This document shows positions 1 to 9,235 of a DNA stretch of 64,000 nucleotides, in pieces. The translations under genes were made by a program, and so were the position numbers. Under the pieces are notes generated by a model. It was not told where the DNA came from. It saw only the letters and a list, made by a program, of their open reading frames with translations, and searched no databases. The stretch's first letter is position 1. Each line of letters starts with the position of its first letter. The stretch is from BOG-994 sp049514215 (GTDB lineage: Bacteria > Pseudomonadota > Gammaproteobacteria > Burkholderiales > Burkholderiaceae_D): positions 1-64,000 of the forward strand of contig JBEKVI010000023.1 of NCBI GenBank assembly GCA_049514215.1, written 5' to 3'.

Positions 1-309
1 GCCGATGCCATGGCTGCAACGCTGCACCGGATCGAGCCTAATCCACCGTTCGCCGATTTCAACCGCGGTCTCGCCGCAATGCGCCTGGGGCACTACTCCG
101 AGGCTCGCGACTATTTTGCGAAGGAGGTCGCTCGGGATCCCTGGTACCACGAGTTCCACTACTGGCTGGGCCTGGCCTACTTGCGGCTGGGAGATGCCGC
201 GAACGCGGGCGACCAGATGGCGCTCGCCATGGAAAACAGCACGACGCGTCACGACTACGAGCTCTACGCGGCCAAGCGCGATCGCATCCTCGGGGTATCG
301 AGCCAGTAG
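1..309 (+). CDS. TPR-repeat protein, C-terminal fragment
   Basis: The reading frame is open from the first base of the window, so the gene starts upstream and only about the last 102 codons are present. The visible part holds two tetratricopeptide-like helical hairpins (segments around FNRGLAAMRLGHYSEARDYF and YWLGLAYLRLGDAANAGDQM). Such repeats usually mediate protein-protein contacts. The internal ATG at position 10 is in frame but need not be the true start. The function of the whole protein cannot be judged from this fragment. Confidence 0.7.
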   Translation, partial: ADAMAATLHRIEPNPPFADFNRGLAAMRLGHYSEARDYFAKEVARDPWYHEFHYWLGLAYLRLGDAANAGDQMALAMENSTTRHDYELYAAKRDRILGVSSQ

Positions 310-463
310 TCCTCGGGCGAGCAGTCTCCTACGCTGTTGCGCCGCGCAAAGGGGCGCGTGCCGATGCCAACCCCGGCCGCACGACGCCCGCTGTTGTACT
401 CTTTGGCTGAGGCAATTCTGGCCCACTGCCGGAATCCTTCCCGCATCCGACGCGAGTCCAGCC

Positions 464-1411
464 ATGACCTCAACCTTGCACGCCCGGACCTTGCATGGGC
501 ATCAGAGCCACTTCGGCTGGGATCACTCGTTTCCGGCGATTCTGACGATCGCTCCTGGCGATAGCGTCGAGTTCCATCCGCAAGACGCCTCGGGGGGCCA
601 GTTGGACGCCGACTCAAGCGCCCAGGACGTTCTGAAGCTCGACTTCGCGCGCGTGAACCCGGTGGTTGGCCCCGTCTATGTGGAAGGCGCCCAGCCGGGC
701 GACGCCATCAAGGTGACGCTGCTGTCCTTCGCCCCGTCCGGCTGGGGTTGGACCGCCAATATCCCGGGGTTCGGACTGCTCGCCGATCAGTTCCCCGACC
801 CCGCGCTGCACATCTGGAAGTATCAACCCGACCTCACGGTTCCGGCCCTCTACGGCCCCGGCGGCGCAGTTCCCTTGAAGCCCTTTTGCGGGACCATCGG
901 ACTCGCGCCAGCCCTGCCCGGCCTCCACAGCGTCGTGCCCCCGCGCCGCGTGGGCGGCAACATGGATATTCGCGATCTGTGCGCCGGCTCTGAGCTCTAT
1001 CTCCCCGTCGAAGTCGCCGGTGGCCTGTTTTCGGTGGGAGACACGCACGCGGCGCAAGGCGATGGCGAAGTGTGCGGAACCGCGATTGAAAGTCCGGCTG
1101 CGATCGCGGCCCGATTTGATCTCGTCAAGGGCGCCAATCTCGCCTATCCACGCTTTACCACTGCGGGGCCGGTGAGCCGTCACCTCGACGTCAAGGGATA
1201 TGAGGTGACAACGGGAATCGGGCCGGATCTTTTTGCGGGGGCGCGCGCTGCCCTCAGCCAGATGATCGAGCTCTTGGGCATTCGTCACCACCTCAGTGCC
1301 ATCGACGCTTACCTGCTTTGCAGCGTCTGTGCCGATCTGCGCATTAGCGAGATCGTCGACCAGCCCAACTGGGTCGTCTCGCTTTATTTCCCACGCGTGA
1401 TTTTCGAGTAG
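464..1411 (+). CDS. acetamidase/formamidase family protein
   Basis: A 315-residue protein of the FmdA/AmdA family, which hydrolyses formamide, acetamide or related short amides to ammonia and the acid. Visible family features are the N-terminal HFGWDHSF segment, VYVEGAQPGD, and the GDTHAAQGDGEVCGTAIE block that carries conserved metal/active-site residues. The length matches the usual 300-320 residues. The frame stays open far upstream, but homology begins at the ATG at 464, so the longer version is rejected. No clear Shine-Dalgarno precedes this ATG. No urea or amide transport gene is adjacent, so the true substrate is open. Confidence 0.85.
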   Translation: MTSTLHARTLHGHQSHFGWDHSFPAILTIAPGDSVEFHPQDASGGQLDADSSAQDVLKLDFARVNPVVGPVYVEGAQPGDAIKVTLLSFAPSGWGWTANIPGFGLLADQFPDPALHIWKYQPDLTVPALYGPGGAVPLKPFCGTIGLAPALPGLHSVVPPRRVGGNMDIRDLCAGSELYLPVEVAGGLFSVGDTHAAQGDGEVCGTAIESPAAIAARFDLVKGANLAYPRFTTAGPVSRHLDVKGYEVTTGIGPDLFAGARAALSQMIELLGIRHHLSAIDAYLLCSVCADLRISEIVDQPNWVVSLYFPRVIFE

Positions 1412-1492
1412 ACACCCATCCGTCAACGCCAGTGCCATAGGCGTTTCGGGCGCGGTACACTCTGCGCTGCCATCATCGGGGAAGGAGGACTC

Positions 1493-2566
1493 ATGCATCG
1501 CACGGCTACTTTACTGATGTTGCTGCTGAGCCTGTCTGGGCTTGCGGCTCACGCGCAATCGGCGCCGGAGATCAAATTCGATTCGGTTGCCGATCCCCTA
1601 AAGCTGCCCAAGGATATGTACTTCGGCGAGGTTTCGGGGGTGGCGGTCAACTCCAAGGGTCACGTCTTCGTATTTTCGAGGGGCAACACGAGCGGGCCCG
1701 CCTACGGCGCGTCCGCAGCGCAGCTCTTGGAGTTCGATCAGGACGGCAATTTCGTGCGCGAGATCGGCAAAAATCTCTATGCGTGGTCGTTCGCCCATGC
1801 CGTGCGGATCGACCCGGATGATGCGATCTGGGCGACCGACAAGGGCTCCGACATGGTCATCAAATTCGATCCCAGCGGTCGCGTGGCGATGGTCCTCGGC
1901 CGCAAGCAAGAGGCTTCCGACGAGGATACCGCGCCGCTGAAACATCCGAATCCGCCGCTGCCGGCCGAGGACGGCCGCTTTCGGCAGGTGACCGACGTGA
2001 CCTGGGACCCAGCCGGTGACATCTTCATTAGCGACGGCTACATCAATTCACGCGTCGCCAAATATGACAAATATGGCAACTGGGTCAAATCCTGGGGAAA
2101 GAAGGGCGACAAGCCCGGCGAATTCAACACCCCGCACAGCATCGCAGCCGACAGGAGCGGCAACATTTATGTTGCCGACCGGTTCAACCGCAGGATTCAG
2201 GTGTTCGACAGCGACGGCAACTTCCTGCGTGCCATCACGATTGACGTCCCTTTCGATCACAGTGTCCAGCCTGTCATCGGGAACAAGCTTGATCCGGCGG
2301 CAACATCGGGAACGTTTTCCCCGGGAGCTCCGTGGACGGTTTGCATCACGCCCGGACCCAATCAGGTCCTCTACACGTCCGACGCGTATCCGGGACGCAT
2401 CTACAAACTCAGTCTGGAGGGCAAGGTTCTCGGGGTGATCGGAGGCCCAGGCCGCCAGATCAAGCAGTTCGGCTGGATCCACGAAATCGCCTGTCCAAGC
2501 GAGAATGTGCTCTACGTCGCCGAGCTTTTGAACTGGCGAGTGCAAAAGCTGGTGCTTCATCCCTAG
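1493..2566 (+). CDS. secreted NHL/six-bladed beta-propeller protein
   Basis: A 357-residue protein with a typical signal peptide (hydrophobic core LLMLLLSLSGLAAHA, cleavage probably after AHA) followed by repeated NHL-like blades. These include GEVSGVAVNSKGHVFVF, DPAGDIFISDGYINSRVAKY and DRSGNIYVADRFNRRIQVF. This pattern is shared with the lyase domain of peptidylglycine alpha-amidating enzymes and with many bacterial periplasmic proteins of unknown role. A strong ribosome-binding site (GGAAGGAGG) lies just before the ATG. It acts outside the cytoplasm; whether it is enzymatic is unknown. Confidence 0.8.
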   Translation: MHRTATLLMLLLSLSGLAAHAQSAPEIKFDSVADPLKLPKDMYFGEVSGVAVNSKGHVFVFSRGNTSGPAYGASAAQLLEFDQDGNFVREIGKNLYAWSFAHAVRIDPDDAIWATDKGSDMVIKFDPSGRVAMVLGRKQEASDEDTAPLKHPNPPLPAEDGRFRQVTDVTWDPAGDIFISDGYINSRVAKYDKYGNWVKSWGKKGDKPGEFNTPHSIAADRSGNIYVADRFNRRIQVFDSDGNFLRAITIDVPFDHSVQPVIGNKLDPAATSGTFSPGAPWTVCITPGPNQVLYTSDAYPGRIYKLSLEGKVLGVIGGPGRQIKQFGWIHEIACPSENVLYVAELLNWRVQKLVLHP

Positions 2567-2650
2567 GAGATGCACCGAGGCAGTGCTTCATTCCCGAAAG
2601 AGGGGCGCCGCAGCCGAAGCCCGGTCTGCACGGGCGTTCTTCATCCCTGT

Positions 2651-2666
2651 GCGCTTGCAAAAGCGC
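2651..2666 (+). terminator. small hairpin after the beta-propeller gene
   Basis: A perfect 6-bp stem GCGCTT/AAGCGC with a GCAA tetraloop lies 85 bases after the stop codon. A GGTTTT stretch follows a few bases later. It could be a weak intrinsic terminator, but the uridine run is short. Confidence 0.25.
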
Positions 2667-2730
2667 TTGCGGTTTTGGCCCATATGGCTATTGTTCAGCT
2701 ATACCGCGTTAAAGGAAAAGGAGATCCGGG

Positions 2731-3075
2731 ATGTCCTCCCCACCCCAGACCTTGGAGACGGCTTTGGGCGGCGCGCCGCAGCGCACGCGTCACGATCCGC
2801 TCTCCGAATTACGCAACATCGGGCCGGCGATGCGTGCGGACCTCGAGAAGCTCGGTATTCAAACGATCAATGAACTTGCGGCGAGCAACGCGGACGTCCT
2901 CTACCTGCGCCTGTCGGAAATCTCCGGGCAACGCCAGGATCCTTGCGTGTGGGACGTGTTTGCCGCGGCCATTCATCAGGCGCGCAGCGGCGAAGCCCGC
3001 GACTGGTGGGCGTTCACACCCATGCGCAAGGCGCGCGAAGAGCGCGGCGAATTTCCCCACGGCCTGCAAAATTAG
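2731..3075 (+). CDS. Cdd1-like helix-hairpin-helix protein
   Basis: A 114-residue protein matching the 'pathogenicity locus' Cdd1 family from memory. It has a helix-hairpin-helix segment LSELRNIGPAMRADLEKLGI, then the family's typical ISGQRQDPCVWDVFAAAIHQ stretch with the conserved DPC. The N-terminal 20 residues are low complexity. HhH motifs bind DNA backbone non-specifically; the role of this family is not established. A Shine-Dalgarno AAAGGAAAAGGAG precedes the ATG. It is convergent with the amino-acid ABC importer genes. Confidence 0.75.
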   Translation: MSSPPQTLETALGGAPQRTRHDPLSELRNIGPAMRADLEKLGIQTINELAASNADVLYLRLSEISGQRQDPCVWDVFAAAIHQARSGEARDWWAFTPMRKAREERGEFPHGLQN

Positions 3076-3096
3076 GTCAAGCGACGGAGCAACCCT

Positions 3097-3861
<765 letters not shown>

Positions 3862-3876
3862 GCGACTCGCGGCCAC

Positions 3877-4590
3877 CTAGACACTTCGCGCACCAAGATA
3901 GGAGAGCCAGCGCTTCTCGGCCAGCCGAAAAAGGGCGACGAGCACGAGCGTCAGAACGAGATAGATGGCCCCCGCGGTCAGAAACGCCTCGAAAGGAAGG
4001 TAATAGGTCGAGTACACGCTGCCTGCAGCACCTGTGATATCGATCAAAGAGGGCACGACGCTGGCCACCGAAGTCGCCTGCAACATCAGGATCACCTCGT
4101 TGCTGTATGCAGGCAAGGCGCGCCTGAGGGCGGATGGCAGCAGGATGCGCCGATACAGCATGGCCTCGCTCATGCCGACGCTGCGACCACTTTCGATTTC
4201 ACCGGGTGGGGTTGCGCGAATCGCGCCCGAGAGAATCTCGATGGTGTAGGCGGTCGTGTTGATGACGAAGGCCACGAGTGTGCAAAACAGGGGCCCCTTG
4301 AACCAGGTCCAAGGCCAGACCTCATCCCACCGGGCCTGGATCCAGGGAAGCTGGGCCACGCCGTAGTAAATGAGATAGACCTGCACCAGCAGCGGCGTGC
4401 CGCGAATGGCAAACGTGAACAGCCAAACGGGCCGCGACAGCCACGCCTTGTCCGAACTGCGCAGAATCGAAAGAGGCAAGGCCAGGAGCATTCCGAAGCC
4501 AAGCGAGAGCACGAGTAGTTCGAGCGTCGTGCCGATGCCGCGGGCAAACAGCGCGAGCGTATCCGGTTGGAAGATGACGTCGAACTGCAC
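3877..4590 (-). CDS. polar amino-acid ABC importer, permease subunit (HisM-like)
   Basis: A 237-residue inner-membrane permease of the His/Glu/Gln/Arg/opine family. It has the N-terminal hydrophobic segment, the TPLLVQVYLIYYG block, and the cytoplasmic coupling loop AIRATPPGEIESGRSVGM that contacts the ATPase. It starts with GTG, whose last base overlaps the TAG stop of the upstream permease gene, showing tight translational coupling. Together the two permeases form a heterodimeric channel. The basic amino-acid specificity is inferred from overall resemblance only. Confidence 0.88.
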   Translation of the reverse strand: MQFDVIFQPDTLALFARGIGTTLELLVLSLGFGMLLALPLSILRSSDKAWLSRPVWLFTFAIRGTPLLVQVYLIYYGVAQLPWIQARWDEVWPWTWFKGPLFCTLVAFVINTTAYTIEILSGAIRATPPGEIESGRSVGMSEAMLYRRILLPSALRRALPAYSNEVILMLQATSVASVVPSLIDITGAAGSVYSTYYLPFEAFLTAGAIYLVLTLVLVALFRLAEKRWLSYLGARSV

Positions 4591-5276
4591 TAGAAATCCA
4601 CGCGCCTTACACCCAGCGAAAAGCGCTTCTCTAGCGCACTGAGCCCAACCAGTGAGAAGGTCGTGATGGCCAGATAGACGAGCGCTGCGAGCAGAAAATA
4701 GAGAAACGCCGAGCGGGTCGCGCCGCTCGCCTGTTTGGCACGGTACATCATGTCGCCTAGGCCAATGATCGAAACCAGGGCGGTCGCCTTGACCAGAACG
4801 AGCCAGTTGTTGGTCAGCCCCGGCAGCGCGAGCCGGAGCATCTGCGGCACGATCAGGCGCATCAGAACCATCGAGGGAGTCATGCCGAAGGCGAGGCCCG
4901 CCTCCGCCTGCCCCCTGGGGATCGCGAGGATCGCGCCGCGAAAGGTCTCCGTCAGATAGGCGCCGTAGATGAAGCCGATGGTCAGCACCCCCGCAACGAA
5001 CGGGTTGACGTCAATGTTACCGCCATATCCGATGCGTTCGGCCAACTGATTCACGGCCGACTGTCCACCATAAAAAACAAGAAGCATCAGGACCAGATCG
5101 GGAATGCCGCGAATGACCGTGGTGTAGACGGTTGCGACCCAGACCAGCGGGCGCCGTCCCGAGAGCTTCGCCGCCGCCCCCAAGAGCCCCAGCACAACGC
5201 TCACGCTAAGCGAGCACAGCGCCACGCACACGGTCAGCCACGCTCCTCCCAGAATGCTAAGGAGGTAGCCATCCAT
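4590..5276 (-). CDS. polar amino-acid ABC importer, permease subunit (HisQ-like)
   Basis: A 228-residue inner-membrane permease with the family coupling loop (RGAILAIPRGQAEAGLAFGM) and about five hydrophobic segments, including WLTVCVALCSLSVSVVLGLL at the N-terminus. VIRGIPDLVLMLLVFYGG corresponds to the conserved second-helix region. It lies 50 bases downstream of the binding-protein gene and overlaps the next permease by one base. The length is normal for HisQ homologues. Confidence 0.88.
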   Translation of the reverse strand: MDGYLLSILGGAWLTVCVALCSLSVSVVLGLLGAAAKLSGRRPLVWVATVYTTVIRGIPDLVLMLLVFYGGQSAVNQLAERIGYGGNIDVNPFVAGVLTIGFIYGAYLTETFRGAILAIPRGQAEAGLAFGMTPSMVLMRLIVPQMLRLALPGLTNNWLVLVKATALVSIIGLGDMMYRAKQASGATRSAFLYFLLAALVYLAITTFSLVGLSALEKRFSLGVRRVDF

Positions 5277-5326
5277 GCTATGTGCTGGCCGGGACGAAAA
5301 GCCGCTGGGCTTCTGGCTCGGTCCGG

Positions 5327-6130
5327 CTACTGACCGTAGACGTCGAAGCTGAAGTACTTGTCATTGATTTTCTTGTAGCCCCCATTGGCACGGATGGCCT
5401 TGAGCGCCGCGTTCAACTGGTCGCGCAGGTCCGTATCGCTCTTGCGTACGGCCATGCCTGCCCCGAATCCGAATATCTTGGGGTCACGCAGTTCGGGGCC
5501 CACGAACGCAAACCCCTTTCCGTCGGCCGACTTTAGAAATCCTTCGCCCGCTTCGACCGCATCGGCGACGGTTGCATCGAGCCGTCCGGATTTCATGTCC
5601 AGGTAAACCTGCTCCTGGGTGTCGTAGCTGGCGACCTGCGCCCCGGCCGGGGCGAGGACGGTCTGCGCATATTTCTCCTGCACGGACGCCTTTAACACCC
5701 CGACCCGTTTGCCCTTGAGGCTCTCCGGACCGGTGTAGGCGGTCCCTGCCTTGGCAACGATGTGCGTGGGCGTGTCGTAGTACTTATCGGTAAAGTCGAC
5801 CGCTCGCCGCCGGTCGTCGGTGATGGACATCGAGGAGATGATGGTATCGAACTTGCGTGCGTTCAAAGCCGGTATGATTCCGTCCCAATTCTGCTCGACA
5901 AAGGTGCACTTGGCCTTCATCTGCTCGCAAAGCGCGCGTGCGATATCGATATCAAAACCGGTGAGCTTTCCGTCTTCGGTCTTGTACGTGAATGGCTTGT
6001 AGGCCGCGTCGACTCCAATTCGAATCTCGGTCCACTCCTTGGCTTGGGCCATGCCGACCGAGAGCGCCAATCCGAGCGCGGATATGACAACGGCGACGCA
6101 GAATGGGATGCGAACTCGGGATTGGGGCAT
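5327..6130 (-). CDS. periplasmic amino-acid-binding protein of an ABC importer (HisJ-like)
   Basis: A 267-residue solute-binding protein (SBP_bac_3 family). The ATG at 6130 begins a classical signal peptide (hydrophobic VAVVISALGLALSVGMAQA, cleavage after AQA). Mature-domain hallmarks are IRIGVDAAYKPFTY, GKLTGFDIDIARALCEQM and DTIISSMSITDDRR, which resemble Lys/Arg/Orn/His binding proteins. A much longer open frame extends upstream to 6775, but the signal peptide fixes the start. It is the first gene of the operon running down to 3097. Confidence 0.9.
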   Translation of the reverse strand: MPQSRVRIPFCVAVVISALGLALSVGMAQAKEWTEIRIGVDAAYKPFTYKTEDGKLTGFDIDIARALCEQMKAKCTFVEQNWDGIIPALNARKFDTIISSMSITDDRRRAVDFTDKYYDTPTHIVAKAGTAYTGPESLKGKRVGVLKASVQEKYAQTVLAPAGAQVASYDTQEQVYLDMKSGRLDATVADAVEAGEGFLKSADGKGFAFVGPELRDPKIFGFGAGMAVRKSDTDLRDQLNAALKAIRANGGYKKINDKYFSFDVYGQ

Positions 6131-6274
6131 ATGAGGATCGATAGCGAGGCGGGAGGATGGAGCGGATGTTACGCAGGCTTGAGATAACAGGCAATCCCCG
6201 AGATACGTTCGGATGCACCGGAAACAAGCAGGCCGGTCCAAACGGTCGCTTCTTGTCCTGTTGTGCCTCTCAAA

Positions 6275-7114
6275 ATGTCTAGCCCACCTGCCGCGGTCGA
6301 AGACGCTGTGCCGCTCCCCGATCGGCTTACCCTGATTGCGATCTCCGCACTTGCTTACGTTCTCGCCGTTGGCTTGCATGAACACCTGGGCCACGCCACA
6401 GCCTGCGTCGCGCTGGGCAGTCATGTCATCGAGCTTGGCGCGTTCTACGTCAGTTGTGATGATTCGCTTCTGTCCCCATGGCGCGTTCGGCTGGTGGCCC
6501 TTGCGGGACCCTTGGTCAGCCTCGTGATGGGCTTTGTGGCCCTCGAGATCGCCAATCGGCTTCCCAAATCGGCGCCAACGGGCTTCTACTTCACCTGGCT
6601 CATCGGGACTCTGGGCCTTATGGCGTGCGCCGGATATCTGGCGTTCTCCGGGGTCTCCGGGGTGGGCGACTTCGGCGTGGATGCCGGTGGATTCTTCCAT
6701 GACCTGGGACCACCCTGGCCTGTGCGTGTCGGACTGATCATCGTGGGTGTCCTGGCCTATCGAAGCGTGATGCAACTATCGGTTCGCAGGATCGCGCCCC
6801 GCGCAGCCGGCTTGGGGGAGGCACGCATCCGGGTCGCGAGGAGGACGGCGCTTGTCTCCTATCTCACCGGGGGCGCGGTCTCGATTCTGATCGGATTCTT
6901 GAATCCGCACGGGCTCGAGATCGTTCTGATCTCGGCCGCGGCCTCGAGCCTGGGCGGCTCTGCCGGCCTTTTGTTCATGATGGCCTATCTATCGCGGGCT
7001 CTGCCGTCCTACGAGCCCGGCCTTTATTTTCCGCGCAGCTGGGCATGGATCGCCGTGTCGGTCTTGGTGACCGTGATCTATGCGCTGGTGCTAGGGCCCA
7101 CTCTGAAGCCTTAG
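6275..7114 (+). CDS. M50-like polytopic membrane protein with HExxH motif
   Basis: About 279 residues with roughly six or seven hydrophobic segments. Near the N-terminus, inside the first membrane segment, is HEHLGH (residues 35-40), an HExxH zinc site, followed by an AGPLVSLVMG segment. Both recall site-2-protease (M50) architecture. I do not see a convincing third metal ligand of the usual NPDG type, so activity is uncertain. A GTG at 6263 would add four residues. It is divergent from the amino-acid importer, and no obvious anti-sigma substrate is nearby. Confidence 0.6.
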   Translation: MSSPPAAVEDAVPLPDRLTLIAISALAYVLAVGLHEHLGHATACVALGSHVIELGAFYVSCDDSLLSPWRVRLVALAGPLVSLVMGFVALEIANRLPKSAPTGFYFTWLIGTLGLMACAGYLAFSGVSGVGDFGVDAGGFFHDLGPPWPVRVGLIIVGVLAYRSVMQLSVRRIAPRAAGLGEARIRVARRTALVSYLTGGAVSILIGFLNPHGLEIVLISAAASSLGGSAGLLFMMAYLSRALPSYEPGLYFPRSWAWIAVSVLVTVIYALVLGPTLKP

Positions 7115-7132
7115 TGAAGCCCGAGCTTAGGA

Positions 7133-7834
7133 CTAGCGCATCCGCACCGAAAGCTCCCCCAGACCCTCGATCGAGCCGACCATGAGATCGCCCGCTACTA
7201 CAGGACCGACGCCTGCGGGAGTGCCCGTAAATATCAGATCGCCCGGCATCAGCGTGAAATAAGTCGAGAGGTTGCTGATCACCTCGTCGATCGACCAGAT
7301 GAGTTGGGTCAGGTCGCTCTTTTGTTTCACGGTCCCATTGACCTTGAGCTCGATTTCGCGCTTTTCGATCTCGCTTAGCGACGCCTTCGGATGAATCGGG
7401 GCAATCGGTGCGGACCAGTCGAACGCCTTTCCGATTTCCCAGGGCCGGCCTTTCTCGCGCATCCCGATTTGCAGATCGCGCCGGGTCATGTCGAGTCCCA
7501 CGGCGTACCCGAAGATATGCTCGCGCGCTTTTTCGGTCGCAATCTCGGTGCCTTTGGCGCCAATCGCCACGACCAATTCGATTTCGTAGTGGAGGTTCTT
7601 TGTGAGGCTTGGATAGGGCATCTCGCCCGTCGTGCCCGACGCCACCGCCCAGACCGCGTCGGCTGGCTTGCAAAAGAAAAACGGAGGTTCCCGTTCCGGG
7701 TCAAACCCCATCTCGCGCGCGTGTTCGGCGTAGTTGCGACCGACACAATACACACGCCGGACATGAAAGAGGCTCTGGCTGCCCGCGACGGGGATCGTCA
7801 CGGGGCGTTGGGGTTCGAGACAGGCTTCACTCAT
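7133..7834 (-). CDS. fumarylacetoacetate hydrolase family protein
   Basis: A 233-residue FAH-fold enzyme. Visible are VYCVGRNYAEHAREMG, FFFCKPADAV, the metal-binding LHYEIELVVAIG (Glu-x-Glu type), GLDMTRRDLQ and the C-terminal PGDLIFTGTPAGVGPV. Members hydrolyse or decarboxylate beta-diketones, acylpyruvates or oxaloacetate; the short length resembles the acylpyruvase/FAHD1 type. The start at 7834 is chosen because CGGAGAA precedes it and homology starts a little downstream; the upstream extension to 8011 is low-complexity. It is divergent from the binding-protein gene at 8063. Confidence 0.85.
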   Translation of the reverse strand: MSEACLEPQRPVTIPVAGSQSLFHVRRVYCVGRNYAEHAREMGFDPEREPPFFFCKPADAVWAVASGTTGEMPYPSLTKNLHYEIELVVAIGAKGTEIATEKAREHIFGYAVGLDMTRRDLQIGMREKGRPWEIGKAFDWSAPIAPIHPKASLSEIEKREIELKVNGTVKQKSDLTQLIWSIDEVISNLSTYFTLMPGDLIFTGTPAGVGPVVAGDLMVGSIEGLGELSVRMR

Positions 7835-8010
7835 GCCAATTTCTCCGTTTTCCAAAAGTGTTGATCGCAATGCCGCCGGCGCCCTGAAATCCCGTCCGGC
7901 CCCAGCGAGACGCTCAGTATACAAAGAGTTCTGAATGCGCTCAGAAGACGGCCCGCTTGTGCGACGCAAGCTGGGCCAGAGCCGCGTTCGTGTGTATGCT
8001 TGCCCCCGCA

Positions 8011-8043
8011 CCCTCGCCGACGCCCTCCATTGGGGCGCGAGGG
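8011..8043 (+). promoter_or_regulatory. two-part hairpin in the leader of the binding-protein gene
   Basis: CCCTCG pairs with CGAGGG, and inside it CGCCC pairs with GGGCG, separated by a small bulge. The structure ends nine bases before the GAAGGAG ribosome-binding site of the gene at 8063. It could influence translation or mRNA stability, or be a chance GC-rich fold. Confidence 0.3.
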
Positions 8044-8062
8044 CCGTGGCGAAGGAGAATCC

Positions 8063-9226
8063 ATGCGTGTTCAGAAAATCCTGGGGTCGATCATTTTGTC
8101 GTGCGCGGCCACCCTGGCCCTAGCGGATGACGCGCCGCCAATAAAAATCGGACTCGTCTTGCCGCTTTCGGGCCCTTTTGCCAAGTATGGTCAGCAGATC
8201 GGCAACGGAGTTAAGCTCTACCTGTCCCAGAACGGCGACACGGTCAATGGTCGCAAGATCGAACTGCTCGTTCGCGACGACACCGGGACCGCGCCCGAGG
8301 TGACCAAGCGGCTCTCGCAGGAACTGGTCACGCGCGAGAATGTCGACATCCTCGCCGGTTATGCGCTCACTCCCGGGGCCATGGCGACCGCCAGCGTCGC
8401 CGAGGCAAGTAAGCGGCCCATGATCATCATGAACGCGGCGGCTTCGGCCATCACGACCAAGTCGTCCTACATCGTGCGGGTCTCCCATACCCTACCCCAG
8501 CTGGCCCTTCCGATTGCTCAATGGGCGCACAAGAACGGCCTAAACAAGGTCTATACGATCGTGGCTGATTACGCGCCAGGGGTCGACGCCGAGACCGGCT
8601 TTCAGAAGAATTTCACGGCCGCCGGGGGCGAGATCGTAGGTCAGGTGCGGGTGCCCGTGACGAACACCGATTTCGCGCCCTATGTCCAGCGCATCAAAGA
8701 TGCGCATCCTGAAGCGGTGTTTGTGTTTCTGCCACCGGGCGAGGGCACGATCGCGTTCTTGAAGACCTGGAAGGAGCGTGAGCTCGACAAGGAGGGCATC
8801 AAGCTCATCGGTACGGTCGATCTCATCGACGACGATCTGCTCGATGTCATCGGGCCGCTCGTTCAGGGCTCCGTCACCTCGGGTCACTACTCGATGGTGC
8901 ATGATTCGCCCGAAAATAAGTCCTTTGTCGCCGCCTACCGGAAAGCCTACGGCATCCGGCCGAACTTCATGGCCGTGGCGGGTTATGACGGCATGCATCT
9001 GATCATCAATGTCTTGAAGGCGCTGGGCAAGGATGTCGATGCGGATCAGTTCATGACTCTGGCCAAGCAGCAGAGTTTCACGAGCCCGCGTGGAACCGTC
9101 ACGATTGATCCGGCAACGCGCGATATCGTGCAGACCGTCTATATCCGCCGCACCCAGATGGTCGATGGTCAGGCCGTGGCGGTGGAGTTCGACGCCTTTC
9201 CCGGGGTCAAGGATCCGGGCAAGTGA
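8063..9226 (+). CDS. branched-chain-type ABC substrate-binding protein
   Basis: A 387-residue periplasmic binding protein of the Leu/Ile/Val (Peripla_BP_6) family. It has a short signal peptide ending around TLALADD, then IKIGLVLPLSGPFAKYGQQI, and a two-lobed pattern through GYDGMHLIINVLKALG. A clear GAAGGAG lies before the ATG. Family members bind branched-chain amino acids, amides or aromatic acids. No permease or ATPase gene is next to it, so it must work with a transporter elsewhere. It is convergent with the LysR gene, only nine bases away. Confidence 0.85.
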   Translation: MRVQKILGSIILSCAATLALADDAPPIKIGLVLPLSGPFAKYGQQIGNGVKLYLSQNGDTVNGRKIELLVRDDTGTAPEVTKRLSQELVTRENVDILAGYALTPGAMATASVAEASKRPMIIMNAAASAITTKSSYIVRVSHTLPQLALPIAQWAHKNGLNKVYTIVADYAPGVDAETGFQKNFTAAGGEIVGQVRVPVTNTDFAPYVQRIKDAHPEAVFVFLPPGEGTIAFLKTWKERELDKEGIKLIGTVDLIDDDLLDVIGPLVQGSVTSGHYSMVHDSPENKSFVAAYRKAYGIRPNFMAVAGYDGMHLIINVLKALGKDVDADQFMTLAKQQSFTSPRGTVTIDPATRDIVQTVYIRRTQMVDGQAVAVEFDAFPGVKDPGK

Positions 9227-9235
9227 CGATTTGAC

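Noticed and set aside
614..1498. 294-codon minus-strand frame opposite the acetamidase-like gene
   Set aside because: It is an antisense shadow; the plus-strand product carries the family motifs.
6131..6775. Upstream extension of the amino-acid-binding protein frame to 6775
   Set aside because: It lies opposite the M50-like gene, and a clear signal peptide begins at 6130.
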